Source: Rugosimonospora acidiphila (GTDB lineage: Bacteria; Actinomycetota; Actinomycetes; Mycobacteriales; Micromonosporaceae). Taken from it: a stretch of DNA of 64,000 nucleotides. Below, piece by piece: positions 55,777-64,000 of the stretch (within the stretch, counting starts at the first letter, position 1; each line of letters starts with the position of its first letter). Below the pieces are notes generated by a model. That model ran no database searches, was not told where the DNA came from, and was given only the letters and a program-made list of their open reading frames with translations. The position numbers and the translations under genes are program-made. The stretch spans positions 62,001-126,000 of the forward strand of contig NZ_BAABJQ010000012.1 in the NCBI RefSeq assembly GCF_039543385.1, in the 5' to 3' direction.

Positions 55777-56016
55777 CTGTTACTCCTCGGTAGCTTTGGG
55801 CTGTGCCCGATGCTACCCCGGTGCCCGATTCGGCCCCCGCCCGCGAATCGGTGCCCGCTCCGGCCCCCGCCGGCCTACCGGGCGCGGCCCATCGGCGAGC
55901 CCGCGCCGGCCCGCTGACCGGCCGGCGCCGGCGGCCGACCGGTACCCGGTAGGCCGAAGATCGCACCGCCACCGCGCGGCCCCACGGCTCACCCGCCGCG
56001 CGGCTACGGTTGGCCG

Positions 56017-56601
56017 GTGGAGATTCGTGGTGCGGCCATGCCGGACGAGCCCGGCCCCGGCGAGGGGCGGCGCGGTGAGGCAGGACGAGGCGGGTCATGG
56101 CGCGGTGAGGCGCGGCGCGACCGCGAAATCGGTGACGGGATCGACGGCGCGGGCCCGGACGAGGCCCCGGAGCCGGTCGACTCGGTGACCTACCGCGTGG
56201 ACCGCCGGTTCTTCGCGGTCAAGGTGGTGGCGGCGCTGGTCTTCGCGCTGGTGGCGGCCGTGCTCCACAGCGACCGCGCGACCCTCGCGTTCGCCGGGAT
56301 CGCCGCCCTGGTCGCCGGGGGCTACGCGGTTCGCGACGCGATCGCGCCCATCCGGCTCTCGGCCGACCGGGAGGGCGTGACCGTGATCGCGGGTTACGCC
56401 GGGCACCACCGGCTGTCCTGGGATGACATCGAGCGGGTGCGCGTCGACCGGCGTCGCCGTGGCGCCCGGTCGGGCATGGTGGAGATCGACAGCGGCGAGC
56501 GGCTGTACCTGCTCAGCTCCTACGATCTGAACGCCGACCCGCGGGACGTGGTCGACGCCCTCGACCAGCTGAGCCCGACCCGCCCGACGTCCACGGACTG
56601 A
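56017..56601 (+). CDS. PH domain-containing membrane protein
   Basis: A 194-residue protein: a Gly/Arg/Glu-rich cytoplasmic N-terminus (1-55), two close membrane helices (about 66-110), then a bacterial PH-type domain (SADREGVTVIAGYAGHHRLSWDDIERVRV). It resembles Mycobacterium Rv0010c, which also lies near the cyclophilin gene. GTG 56017 has TACGGT six bases upstream (leaderless). Function is unknown. Confidence 0.8.
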   Translation: MEIRGAAMPDEPGPGEGRRGEAGRGGSWRGEARRDREIGDGIDGAGPDEAPEPVDSVTYRVDRRFFAVKVVAALVFALVAAVLHSDRATLAFAGIAALVAGGYAVRDAIAPIRLSADREGVTVIAGYAGHHRLSWDDIERVRVDRRRRGARSGMVEIDSGERLYLLSSYDLNADPRDVVDALDQLSPTRPTSTD

Positions 56602-56685
56602 CCCCGACCGCGACCTGAGGTGCGGCTCCGCGGCCCGGTGGAGAGCCGGCGGCGAGCCCCCCGCGGCCCGACCAGCCGGGCCGGC

Positions 56686-57606
56686 TCAGCCGGTGATCTG
56701 GGTGGTCTGCCAGAGGCTCAGGCCGCCCAGCACGACGACGGCACCGACAATTACCGCGATCTGGATGAGGCCGCGGTTCTTGCGTGGCGCGTACGCCAGC
56801 CCGGCGCCCACGACCGCGCCGGTCACGAAGCCGCCCAGGTGGCCGGCGATCGAGATGCCGGGCACGCTGAGCGTGAACAGCAGGTTGATCAAGATGATCG
56901 GGAGCACCGCCGTGGCGTTGAGCCCCAGCTTGCGCAGCACCAGGAAGAGCGCCGCGAACATGCCGAACAGCGCGGTCGACGCGCCGGCGGACAGGTCGGC
57001 GGGCTGGAACAGGTACGCGGCGACGTCGCCGCCGATCCCGGCGACCAGGTAGAGGCCGAGGAAGCGCAGCGGCCCGAGGAAGCTCTCCAGGGTCCGGCCG
57101 AGTACCCACAGCGCGTACATGTTCAGCAGCAGGTGAAGGATGCCGAAGTGCATGAACATGGCGGTGAACAGCCGGTAGTACTGACCGTCACTGATCCCGA
57201 ACGGGAACACCGGGCCGTTCTGCCCGACCTTGAACTCGCCGATCACGCCGAGCTTGTCCAGCAGCGGCGTGTCGCCACCGATCAGGCCCGCGAAGCCCTG
57301 ACCGCCCAGCGCCTGGGGGCCGTTCTTGGCCGACGCCAGCGAGATGAGCAGCATGAGCACGTTGATCGCGATCAACGTCATGGTGACGTAGCCCCGCCGA
57401 CCGGCCACGCCTCCGCCGAAGGCGGTCCTGGTCGGACGCTGGGCGCGGCGGCCCTCGGCCACGCACTCCGGGCACTGGTGCCCGACCGAGGCGGACCGCA
57501 TACAGTCCGGGCAGATCGGGCGGTCGCAGCGAGTACATCGGACGTACGTCTCCCGACCGGGATGCCGATAACAGACCGGCACCCCGGTCGGCAGGACGTT
57601 CGTCAT
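56686..57606 (-). CDS. Rhomboid family intramembrane serine protease
   Basis: A 306-residue rhomboid. The N-terminal ~50 residues are a B-box-like zinc finger (CYRHPGRETYVRCTRCDRPICPDC, then HQCPEC). Six helices follow. The catalytic Ser is in GASTALFG and the His in SIAGHLGGFVTG, and the HFGILHLLLNMYALWVLG segment is conserved. The ATG at 57606 has TAACCT six bases upstream. The cyclophilin gene precedes it on the same strand, as in other actinobacteria. Confidence 0.93.
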   Translation of the reverse strand: MTNVLPTGVPVCYRHPGRETYVRCTRCDRPICPDCMRSASVGHQCPECVAEGRRAQRPTRTAFGGGVAGRRGYVTMTLIAINVLMLLISLASAKNGPQALGGQGFAGLIGGDTPLLDKLGVIGEFKVGQNGPVFPFGISDGQYYRLFTAMFMHFGILHLLLNMYALWVLGRTLESFLGPLRFLGLYLVAGIGGDVAAYLFQPADLSAGASTALFGMFAALFLVLRKLGLNATAVLPIILINLLFTLSVPGISIAGHLGGFVTGAVVGAGLAYAPRKNRGLIQIAVIVGAVVVLGGLSLWQTTQITG

Positions 57607-57615
57607 GACACGAGG

Positions 57616-58128
57616 TTAGCGCTCCACCTCGACCCGCTCGATGACCACGTCACGCAGCGGGCGGTCGCCGGGCGCGGTGGGAGCGGTCGCGATCGAGTCG
57701 ATGACCTTCTTGCTGTCCTCATCGGTCACCTCACCGAAGATCGTGTGCCTCCGGTTCAGGTGCGGGGTCGGGCCCACCGTGATGAAGAACTGCGAGCCGT
57801 TCGTGCCCGGGCCGGCGTTCGCCATGGCGAACAGGTAGGGCCGGTCGAACTGGAGCTCCGGGTGGAACTCGTCACCGAACTGGTACCCGGGGCCGCCACG
57901 CCCGGTGCCGGTCGGGTCGCCGCCCTGGATCATGAAGCCGCCGATCACCCGGTGGAAGATGGTGCCGTCGTAGTACGGTCCGCTGCCGGCCGCACCGGTG
58001 CGCGGGTCGGTGTACGCCTTGGTGCCCTCGGCGAGCTCAACGAAGTTGCGTACCGTCTTCGGGGCGTGGTTGTCGAACAGCTCGATCCGGATGGGACCGG
58101 CGTTGGTGTGCAGAATCGCGACGCTCAC
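57616..58128 (-). CDS. ppiA: Peptidyl-prolyl cis-trans isomerase (cyclophilin)
   Basis: A 170-residue cyclophilin that speeds proline isomerisation in protein folding. The catalytic stretch DGTIFHRVIGGFMIQGGDPTGTGRGGPGY and the GSQFFITV motif are intact. No signal peptide is present, so it is cytoplasmic. GTG 58128 is supported by GAGGAG seven bases upstream. It is followed nine bases later by the rhomboid gene, which has its own -10-like box. Confidence 0.94.
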   Translation of the reverse strand: MSVAILHTNAGPIRIELFDNHAPKTVRNFVELAEGTKAYTDPRTGAAGSGPYYDGTIFHRVIGGFMIQGGDPTGTGRGGPGYQFGDEFHPELQFDRPYLFAMANAGPGTNGSQFFITVGPTPHLNRRHTIFGEVTDEDSKKVIDSIATAPTAPGDRPLRDVVIERVEVER

Positions 58129-58269
58129 GCGAATGCTCCTCACTTCGTGATCTGATCTGTTGGCAATCCTGCCATCTGTCCGTTCCACCCGCGCGATGCC
58201 CTCGGACAGGGCAGTATGTCGTTTGAGGCACGGCCCTACGGCCATCGATGCCTATAGGAGGTGGATCAC

Positions 58270-58956
58270 ATGCCGCGACGGAGCCAGACTAGACGACAGA
58301 CCGGCAACCACGGCGGGATGATGCGCGCCGAGTTGGGCGAGGGGATCGATCACCTCCGGCAGGCGGCCACGCACGCGGCGGGCGGCGTCGGCGCGACGGT
58401 CGGTCCGCGCCTGAGTTCGGCCATGGACCTCGTCGGACCCGGCACGGAGCGGGTGCGCGATGTCGCGTCGCAGGGGTGGGAGACTACCGTGGCGGCGTTG
58501 GCGCCATTGATGGACGCGGCCCGCCTCGGCGCCATCGAGGCCGGCTCGCAGACCGTTCGGGCAAGGAAGATGATGGGCAGTAACAAGAGGTCGAGGTCGT
58601 CCGGCAAGCGGACCGGGATGCTGATTGGCCTGCTCGTACTGGGCGCGGCCGCCGGCGCGGTGGGTGCGATGGCCGTGCGCCGCCGCGGCCGCGACCACTG
58701 GGAAGAGTACGAGGCCGGCGGGCGCGGCATGGCCGGCGACCAGGCCCAATCCGTGCTCGACTCGACCCGTTCCGCGATGGACATGGCGGCCGGCAAGGCG
58801 AGCTCCGGTGACGCGGCCTCCGGCGGGGCGGAGCGGGGCGACAACCGGTCCGGCGGGTCGGACCCGGCGTCCTCGTCGCGCCCGGACCGCTCCTCCCGAG
58901 GTGTGGAGACCGCCACCGACAAGGCCACCGCGGTCACCAAGAACAGCCACGGCTGA
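58270..58956 (+). CDS. Hypothetical single-helix membrane protein
   Basis: A 228-residue protein with a basic start, an amphipathic region (about 20-95), one membrane helix (MLIGLLVLGAAAGAVGAMAV, about 117-136) and a Ser/Gly/Asp-rich tail. It resembles short DUF5324-type actinobacterial proteins; confidence in that family is low. AGGAGGTG about seven bases upstream fixes ATG 58270. It is divergent from the cyclophilin gene. Confidence 0.7.
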   Translation: MPRRSQTRRQTGNHGGMMRAELGEGIDHLRQAATHAAGGVGATVGPRLSSAMDLVGPGTERVRDVASQGWETTVAALAPLMDAARLGAIEAGSQTVRARKMMGSNKRSRSSGKRTGMLIGLLVLGAAAGAVGAMAVRRRGRDHWEEYEAGGRGMAGDQAQSVLDSTRSAMDMAAGKASSGDAASGGAERGDNRSGGSDPASSSRPDRSSRGVETATDKATAVTKNSHG

Positions 58957-59024
58957 TCCCGCCCGGGGCGAGACCGTGGCGGCCCCGCCCAGGGAGACCG
59001 CGACGGCGCGCTCGGGGCCGGGGG

Positions 59025-60143
59025 CTACAGCCAGCCGCTCTTGCGGAAGAAGCGGTACAGCGCGATCGACGCGATGAGGCACACCAGCAGCACTCCCGGA
59101 TAGCCGTACCGCCAGTGCTTCTCGGGCATGAAGTCGAAGTTCATCCCGTAGATGCCGGCGATCGACGTCCATACGGCCGCGATACCGGCCCAGGCAGCGA
59201 TCTTGCGCATGTCGTTGTTCTGCTCGACGCTGACCTGCGCCAGGCGGGCCTGGAGGATCGAGTTGAGCAGTTCGTCGAAGGACTGAATCTGCTCGACGGT
59301 ACGGGTCAGGTGGTCGTTGACGTCCCGGAAGTACCGGCGGATCTCCTTCGGTACCTCGGGCAGCCGGCCGCCGACGATCGCCTGCAGCGGGCGCTGCAGC
59401 GGAACCACCGCGCGGCGGAACTCGACGAGTTCCCGCTTGAGCTGGTAGATGCGCTGGATGCGGCCCTGCCCCTGGCGGCCGAAGACGCTCTCCTCCAACG
59501 CGTCGATGTCCAACTCGACGGCGTTGGCGCAGTCCACGTACGAGTCGACGACCCGATCGTAGATGGCGTGCGCCACCGACCAGGGCCCCTGCGGCATCAG
59601 CTCGGGCTTGTCCTCCAGGTCCTGCCGGACGCTGTGCAGGGCGGCCGGCGCACCGTGCCGGACCGTGATCACGAACTGCTCGCCGACGAATAACATCACC
59701 GAGCCGGTCTCTACGACCTCGGAGAATTCGGTCAGTTCGGTGTGCTCGATATAACGTGTGGTGCGCAGCACAGCGAAGACCATTTCGCCGTACCGCTCGA
59801 TCTTGGGTCGCTGGAACGCCTTGATCGCGTCCTCGACGGGCAGTTCGTGCAGGTCGAACACTGACGCGATGTTGGCGAACTCCTCCTCCTTCGGCTCGTG
59901 CAGGCCGAGCCAGACAAACGAGTTCGGCCGGCGCCGCGCCGCTGCCAGGGCCTCCGGGTAGTGCCAGTGCCCGGGTTCCCGGACACCGTTCACGTACAGG
60001 CCGCAATCGACGATGGCGCTGCTGTGAGGGTGCAGATGAGGTAGTTCGGTGTCGGAATGATTGTTGCCCATCACTCGCCTGGTCACGGCGTTCAACGCTC
60101 GGGACAGGCCACCGACTTCACGCTGCGCACGCTGATCCGTCAT
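59025..60143 (-). CDS. corA: Magnesium/cobalt transport protein CorA
   Basis: A 372-residue CorA channel for Mg2+. The large cytoplasmic funnel is followed by two C-terminal helices, the first ending in the selectivity motif GMNFDFMPE with the canonical GMN, and a basic tail (RFFRKSGWL). ATG 60143 is chosen because GGAGG lies six bases upstream. A strong hairpin stands about 47 bases before the start, possibly a regulatory leader. Confidence 0.95.
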   Translation of the reverse strand: MTDQRAQREVGGLSRALNAVTRRVMGNNHSDTELPHLHPHSSAIVDCGLYVNGVREPGHWHYPEALAAARRRPNSFVWLGLHEPKEEEFANIASVFDLHELPVEDAIKAFQRPKIERYGEMVFAVLRTTRYIEHTELTEFSEVVETGSVMLFVGEQFVITVRHGAPAALHSVRQDLEDKPELMPQGPWSVAHAIYDRVVDSYVDCANAVELDIDALEESVFGRQGQGRIQRIYQLKRELVEFRRAVVPLQRPLQAIVGGRLPEVPKEIRRYFRDVNDHLTRTVEQIQSFDELLNSILQARLAQVSVEQNNDMRKIAAWAGIAAVWTSIAGIYGMNFDFMPEKHWRYGYPGVLLVCLIASIALYRFFRKSGWL

Positions 60144-60189
60144 CACCAACCTCCAGGGCTTCCCGGGGCAAAGCTACGCCCAAAGAGGT

Positions 60190-60248
60190 GGCACCGGGCG
60201 GACCGACCGCAGGTGGGGGTGGGGGGAGCGGTCGGCCCACCCGGTGCC
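60190..60248 (-). terminator. Nested hairpin between aminotransferase and corA genes
   Basis: The outer arms GGCACCGGG (60190-60198) and CCCGGTGCC (60240-60248) and inner arms CCGACCGC (60203-60210) and GCGGTCGG (60228-60235) pair exactly. The 17-base loop is G-rich on the plus strand. It lies 135 bases past the aminotransferase stop and 47 bases upstream of corA, so it may be a terminator or a corA leader structure. Confidence 0.5.
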
Positions 60249-60383
60249 GTTGGGGGCGGGGGGTTATGCCTTGGGGCGAATAGATACGCCGGGTTGGATT
60301 TTGATCCATCCGGCGCTGAAGAGGGAACCTCTCCGGCGGGACGGCTTTGTGTCAGAAACCCGACAGTGGGCGCCCGCCTCGGG

Positions 60384-61484
60384 TCAGCCCTGCTTCGCTA
60401 CCGCCCGTATCGCATCGGCCAGCCGGCGCACCCCTTCGTCGATCTGGTCAGTGGTCACGGCGGAGTACGCCAGTCGCAGAGAGTGATTGCCGCCCTCGAG
60501 CAGGAAGTCGCTGCCCTTGACCACCGCCACCCCACGAGCGGTCGCCTCCGGCACGACGAGGTCCACCTCGACGTCGTCGGGCAGGTCGATCCAGAGGAAG
60601 TAGCCGCCGTCGGGCTCGGTGAACCGGGCCGCCGGGATGTGCTCGCGCAGCGCGGCGGCGAGCACGCGCTCGCGCTCGCCCAGGGCGTCGCAGACGGTCT
60701 GGATCGAGCGGTCGATGTCGCCCGAGACGCAGAACTGGTGCACGATGCCCTCGGACACCTGTCCGGGCGAAATGTACAGGTTCGTCGCAGTACGCGCGAT
60801 GCCGCCGATGGTCTCGGGCGCGCCGACCAGGTACCCGACCCGGACGCCGGGGCACACGGTCTTGGTGAAGCTGGACGCGTGCACGACCCGACCGTCGGTG
60901 TCCATGGACAGCATCGACGGCAGTGCCTCGCCCCGGAACCGGATGTCCGCGTACGGGTCGTCCTCGAAGATGGTGAACCCGAACTCGCCGGCCAGCTCCA
61001 GCAGCGTCCGGCGCTTGGCCAGGGACAGCGTCACGCCGGCGGGGTTCTGGTAGTTCGGAATGATGTGCGCGAGCTTCGGGCGTACGCCCGACTCGAGCAG
61101 GGAGCGCAGCTCATCGACGTTCAGGCCGTCCGGGTCGAGCCCGACCTGGTGCAGCTCCGCGCCGAGGTTGCGCAGGTTGAGCAGCGTCCGGTCGTACGTC
61201 GGCCGCTCCACCACCACGGCGTCGCCGGGCTTGACCAGGTGCTCGAAGAGGAAGGCGTCGGCCTGCAACGAGCCGTTGGTGATCAGGACCTGCTCGGGAG
61301 TGACCCCGTGCTTGTCGGCGATCCACTTACGCAGGGGAAGGTAGCCGACCGAGGTCCCGTAGGCGGTGACCCCGACCGGATCGGCGTCGAATGCCCGGCC
61401 GGCCGCGGCCTTGAGGCCCTCGACGTCGATGATGTCAATGGACGGCGCGCCGCGGGCAAACGAGATGAGCTGCTCCGGAGTCAT
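60384..61484 (-). CDS. PLP-dependent aminotransferase (class I)
   Basis: A 366-residue fold-type I aminotransferase of the GntR/MocR-C-terminal-like or 2-aminoadipate type. The PLP-lysine is in SSFTKTVCPGVRVGYLVG, with IIPNYQNPAGVTLS and DDPYADIRF (cofactor Asp) conserved. The amino acid used is unknown. ATG 61484 has TAGCAT seven bases upstream and no Shine-Dalgarno (leaderless). Confidence 0.9.
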   Translation of the reverse strand: MTPEQLISFARGAPSIDIIDVEGLKAAAGRAFDADPVGVTAYGTSVGYLPLRKWIADKHGVTPEQVLITNGSLQADAFLFEHLVKPGDAVVVERPTYDRTLLNLRNLGAELHQVGLDPDGLNVDELRSLLESGVRPKLAHIIPNYQNPAGVTLSLAKRRTLLELAGEFGFTIFEDDPYADIRFRGEALPSMLSMDTDGRVVHASSFTKTVCPGVRVGYLVGAPETIGGIARTATNLYISPGQVSEGIVHQFCVSGDIDRSIQTVCDALGERERVLAAALREHIPAARFTEPDGGYFLWIDLPDDVEVDLVVPEATARGVAVVKGSDFLLEGGNHSLRLAYSAVTTDQIDEGVRRLADAIRAVAKQG

Positions 61485-61692
61485 GAGCCGTATGCTACGG
61501 AGGTGTTTGCCCCGGTTCGTCGGCGGGGCATGATATAGGGCTGCGTCTAACGGCCGCGCGCGGCCGGCCCCGGACGGCCCCGGGACGCCCCTGGCCAGCC
61601 CGGATGGGCCCGACCGCGCCGGCGGCCGGCGGGCGGCGGCGCTGCCGGCCACCTTCTCCTCAGACCACGTCTCCCCGAGAGACCCTAATCCC

Positions 61693-62091
61693 TTAGGAGA
61701 CCGTGGCGGCCGGGGTGCGTTGCCGGGTCCAGACCCTGAGAATGTCGCGCACCGAGATCACCCCCAGCACGTCGCCGCGGTCCATCACGACCAGGTGGCG
61801 GAAGCCGCCCCGGACCATGGCCGCGGCCGCGTCCTCGAGCGTCCATTCCGGGGTCGCGTAGACCACGTCCCAGGTGAGGTGGTTTGCCGCCCGTTCACCA
61901 TCCGGGTCCAGGCCGCGACCGATCGCGTAGAGGATGTCCCGTTCCGTCATGATGCCGAAGCCCTCGGCGTCCGGGTCGTGGACCACTGCCGAGCCCACCC
62001 TCCGATCCGCCATCTGCCTGGCGACCTGTCTGATCGTGTGTTCCGGCCCCACGACCAGTACCTGTTTGGTCATCGCGTCTCGCACCTGCAC
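61693..62091 (-). CDS. CBS domain protein
   Basis: A 132-residue pair of CBS motifs forming one Bateman module, which typically senses adenine nucleotides (VRDAMTKQVLVVGPEHTIRQVARQM, then MVRGGFRHLVVMDRGDVLGVISVRDI). No other domain is attached. GTG 62091 has GAGGGG nine bases upstream. An 8-bp inverted repeat overlaps its -10 region, suggesting repression. Confidence 0.87.
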   Translation of the reverse strand: MQVRDAMTKQVLVVGPEHTIRQVARQMADRRVGSAVVHDPDAEGFGIMTERDILYAIGRGLDPDGERAANHLTWDVVYATPEWTLEDAAAAMVRGGFRHLVVMDRGDVLGVISVRDILRVWTRQRTPAATVS

Positions 62092-62510
62092 GGCGCACCA
62101 CCCCTCGCAACGGACGATACGGACATCGTCCGCGCGCTCAAACAACTTCTCAAGACCCTCTTTCGATACCTTTCGCCGATGATCGCCCAGCTAGCGGATG
62201 GTGATCGAGCGTCGGGCTTCGATCTTCATCGGGCGGCGCGAGATCGGATCATGCCGGATGGGCGTGCGGCGAAAAGAGGCGTCGCCGGTGTCGCTTTCGG
62301 GGGACTGGCCGGCCCCGCTGCGGGTATCGGCGGTTGATGCGCGGCGACCGGGGGTGGACATCGACCCGATCGGACCGTGTACCTGGTGATTTGAGTGGAA
62401 TGTCCGTGCAGGCAACCGGGCCTTGGGGAAGCGGTACCGAGAAATTAATCTCACGTACGCGCGCTATTCTGCGACGGTCCATATCCGCCGCCGGAAGGAG
62501 TATGGAAATC
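62092..62510. other. Divergent intergenic region
   Basis: 419 bases between the CBS gene and the nucleotidyltransferase gene. It holds the CBS-side inverted repeat at 62111-62132 and, near the other end, TATTCT at 62465-62470, a possible -10 for the nucleotidyltransferase. No clear -35 is visible. The small ORFs inside lack support. Confidence 0.5.
62111..62132 (-). promoter_or_regulatory. Inverted repeat over CBS gene promoter
   Basis: CGGACGAT (62111-62118) and ATCGTCCG (62125-62132) are exact inverted repeats with a 6-base spacer, 20-41 bases before the CBS start. On the minus strand TTGAGC (62141-62136) and TATCGT (62119-62114) are 16 bases apart as -35/-10 candidates. The repeat overlaps them, as an operator would. 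Confidence 0.5.
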
Positions 62511-63209
62511 GTGAACGTGGTCGTGCTGGCCGCCGGCATGGGAACTCGGCTCGGTCGGCCGTATCCCAAGCCACTCACCCCGCTCGCCGACGGTCGGAGC
62601 ATCCTGCGTCAACAGCTGGACCACCTGCGCGAAACCTTCGGGCCACAGGCCCAGATCACCCTGGTCGTCGGCTTCAAGATGGGCCTCGTCATGGAGGCCG
62701 CCGCGGACGACGCGTCATTCGTCTACAACGAGCTCTACGACCAGACCAACACCTGCAAGAGCCTGCTCAAGGCGCTTCGCCTGGTGCCGCCGGGTGGAGT
62801 GCTGTGGATGAACGGCGACGTGGTGTTCGTGCCCGGGCTGCTCAACGAGCTGGGCACCCACATCGCCGCGGATCGCAGCTTCGTCGCGGTGAACACCGCC
62901 AGCGTCGCCGACGAGGAGGTCAAGTACACCCTCGACGGCGACGGGTACATCAAGGAACTGTCCAAGCAGGTGGTCGGCGGACTCGGCGAGGCCGTCGGGA
63001 TCAATTACGTGAACGAGGCCGACCGGGTGGCGCTCATCAAGCACCTGGACCGCTGCGCCGACCAGGACTACTTCGAGCGTGGTCTGGAGACCGCGATCGC
63101 CGAGGAGGGGCTGCGGGTGACCGCGGTGGACATCAGCAGCTACGACTGCGTCGAGGTGGACTTCGAACCGGACCTGGACCGCGCCAACAGACTCCGCGTG
63201 CGAGGGTGA
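62511..63209 (+). CDS. LicC-like nucleotidyltransferase
   Basis: A 232-residue sugar- or alcohol-phosphate nucleotidyltransferase. The NTP-binding signature VVLAAGMGTRLGRPYPKPLTPL is at the start, and YDQTNTCKSL is like LicC phosphocholine cytidylyltransferases and inositol-phosphate cytidylyltransferases. GTG 62511 is preferred because GGAG lies ten bases upstream; ATG 62502 is only one base from it. It overlaps by GTGA with a CDP-alcohol phosphotransferase gene, so it probably makes that enzyme's CDP-linked donor (inference). Confidence 0.85.
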   Translation: MNVVVLAAGMGTRLGRPYPKPLTPLADGRSILRQQLDHLRETFGPQAQITLVVGFKMGLVMEAAADDASFVYNELYDQTNTCKSLLKALRLVPPGGVLWMNGDVVFVPGLLNELGTHIAADRSFVAVNTASVADEEVKYTLDGDGYIKELSKQVVGGLGEAVGINYVNEADRVALIKHLDRCADQDYFERGLETAIAEEGLRVTAVDISSYDCVEVDFEPDLDRANRLRVRG

Positions 63210-63991
63210 CGGTGGCCAGCATTCACAGCTCAGCCGACTTCCGGGCCAAGCACCGGTCCAGCGGACTGTTCACCGAATCGGTGAACCAGTATCTGGGCTC
63301 CTTCCTCGCGGTCGCCGCGTCGCGGCTCGGGCTGCCGCCCACCGCGCTGACCCTGATGAACCTGGTCCTCGGCGTGGCCACCTCGGTCGCCGTTGGGGCC
63401 CTCGCCGACGACCTGCATCGGGGCCGGGTACCGGCCGTGGCCATCGGGCTGGCCGCGCTCGTGGTCTGGCAGCTCGCGTACTCGCTGGACTGCGCCGACG
63501 GCCAGTTGGCGCGGGTGACCGGGCAGTCCAGCCCGGCGGGTGCCCGGGTCGACGTGCTGTGCGACGTCGCGCTGCAGATCTCCCTGGTCGCTGCGGTGGC
63601 CAGCGTCGCGCACGCGTACCGCCCGAGCACCCCGGTCTGGTGGTACGGCGTGTTCGCCGGTACCTGGATGGTCAACCTGGTCACCTCCGTGCTCCAGCAG
63701 GGCAGCTCGGCGCAGAGCCTGGTCTCCTCCTCCTCCCCGCTGATCCGCGTGGTCAAGCTGATTCGTGACTACGGGGCCGTGATCACCGTGATCGCGCTCG
63801 TGCTCGCCTTTGCCCCACAATGGACGGTTTGGGTGATGGTGGCCTTCGGGCTGGTGAACGGGCTGTTCCTGGCCGCCTCGATCGCGTCGGCGGCCCGGGC
63901 GAGCGTGCAGCCCAAAAGGCCCGCCACCATCACCGCCCCCGTCGTGACCGTGCCGCACGGAATGCCGGGACGGACCGGCCAGGGGGCCTAG
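63206..63991 (+). CDS. CDP-alcohol phosphatidyltransferase family protein
   Basis: A 261-residue integral membrane enzyme with about six helices. The full CDP-alcohol phosphotransferase motif is present: DCADGQLAR followed at the exact spacing by G, then two Asp (DVLCD). It transfers a phospho-alcohol from CDP to a hydroxyl acceptor. GTG 63206 overlaps the upstream stop. The pair resembles the two halves of the bifunctional IPCT/DIPPS of hyperthermophiles. Product unknown. Confidence 0.9.
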   Translation: MTVASIHSSADFRAKHRSSGLFTESVNQYLGSFLAVAASRLGLPPTALTLMNLVLGVATSVAVGALADDLHRGRVPAVAIGLAALVVWQLAYSLDCADGQLARVTGQSSPAGARVDVLCDVALQISLVAAVASVAHAYRPSTPVWWYGVFAGTWMVNLVTSVLQQGSSAQSLVSSSSPLIRVVKLIRDYGAVITVIALVLAFAPQWTVWVMVAFGLVNGLFLAASIASAARASVQPKRPATITAPVVTVPHGMPGRTGQGA

Positions 63992-63997
63992 AAGCCT

Positions 63998-64000
63998 ATG
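63998..64000 (+). other. Possible start codon of next gene
   Basis: The window ends in ATG, 11 bases after an AGGGGG run at the end of the phosphotransferase gene. The operon may continue past the window with a third gene. Confidence 0.35.

Overview
The window is very GC-rich actinobacterial chromosome. Dense genes, many GTG starts, frequent 4-base ATGA/GTGA overlaps and probable leaderless genes all point that way. The gene order ino1 - padR - DUF5318 - ponA - GT87 - rpsF - ssb - rpsR - rplI - dnaB matches, from memory, the origin-proximal arm of Mycobacterium and Streptomyces. Protein sequences such as DnaB and the Cys-free S18 fit Micromonosporaceae best; the family assignment is inference. 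No phage, insertion sequence, CRISPR array, rRNA or tRNA gene was recognised.

Layout. 0.1-3.3 kb: sugar ABC importer (Tat lipoprotein plus two permeases, no ATPase). 3.5-8.6 kb: CCA-adding enzyme, ApbE, an MFS exporter, a DNA methyltransferase-type repair protein and a tandem DUF6584 pair. 8.8-20.6 kb: inositol-phosphate synthase with its PadR regulator, DUF5318, the class A penicillin-binding protein, two polytopic GT-C-type proteins, endonuclease IV and a secreted protein. 20.8-25 kb: rpsF-ssb-rpsR-rplI and dnaB. 25-29.5 kb: phosphoribosyltransferase, GT87 protein and a dual GGDEF/EAL enzyme preceded by a newly noticed 20-codon ORF. 29.9-32.7 kb: moaC-moaB-moeA-moaE. 32.8-41.2 kb: GT87, DoxX, an AAA ATPase behind a CTAG-rich promoter, an LppU-like protein, a prepilin peptidase and an EndoQ-like/UvrD fusion. 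41.2-44.4 kb: HAD, thiamine-binding protein, moaD, moaA and a fructosamine-kinase-like gene carrying DnaA-box-like repeats. 44.7-51.2 kb: DUF4192, fdhD, mobA, DUF6457, MFS and a YdeP/FdhF-type molybdoenzyme. 51.4-64 kb: TY-Chap/YbjN-like protein, Lrp and a dimethylargininase-like enzyme, thiolase, PH-domain protein, rhomboid, cyclophilin, CorA, an aminotransferase, a CBS protein, and finally a LicC-like nucleotidyltransferase coupled to a CDP-alcohol phosphotransferase.

How the genes work together. Molybdenum cofactor genes are spread over three blocks (29.9-32.7, 42.2-43.4 and 45.6-51.2 kb). Together they cover MoaA/C/D/E, MoaB, MoeA, MobA and FdhD, next to one candidate client enzyme. The 8.8-25 kb block is core cell-envelope and replication machinery. 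The most novel-looking items are the DnaA-box-like insertion at 44.16-44.25 kb, the 20-codon ORF at 29.5 kb, the EndoQ-UvrD fusion, the CTAG operator cluster at 36.36-36.44 kb, the rpsF leader fold, and the terminal CDP-alcohol pathway of unknown product.
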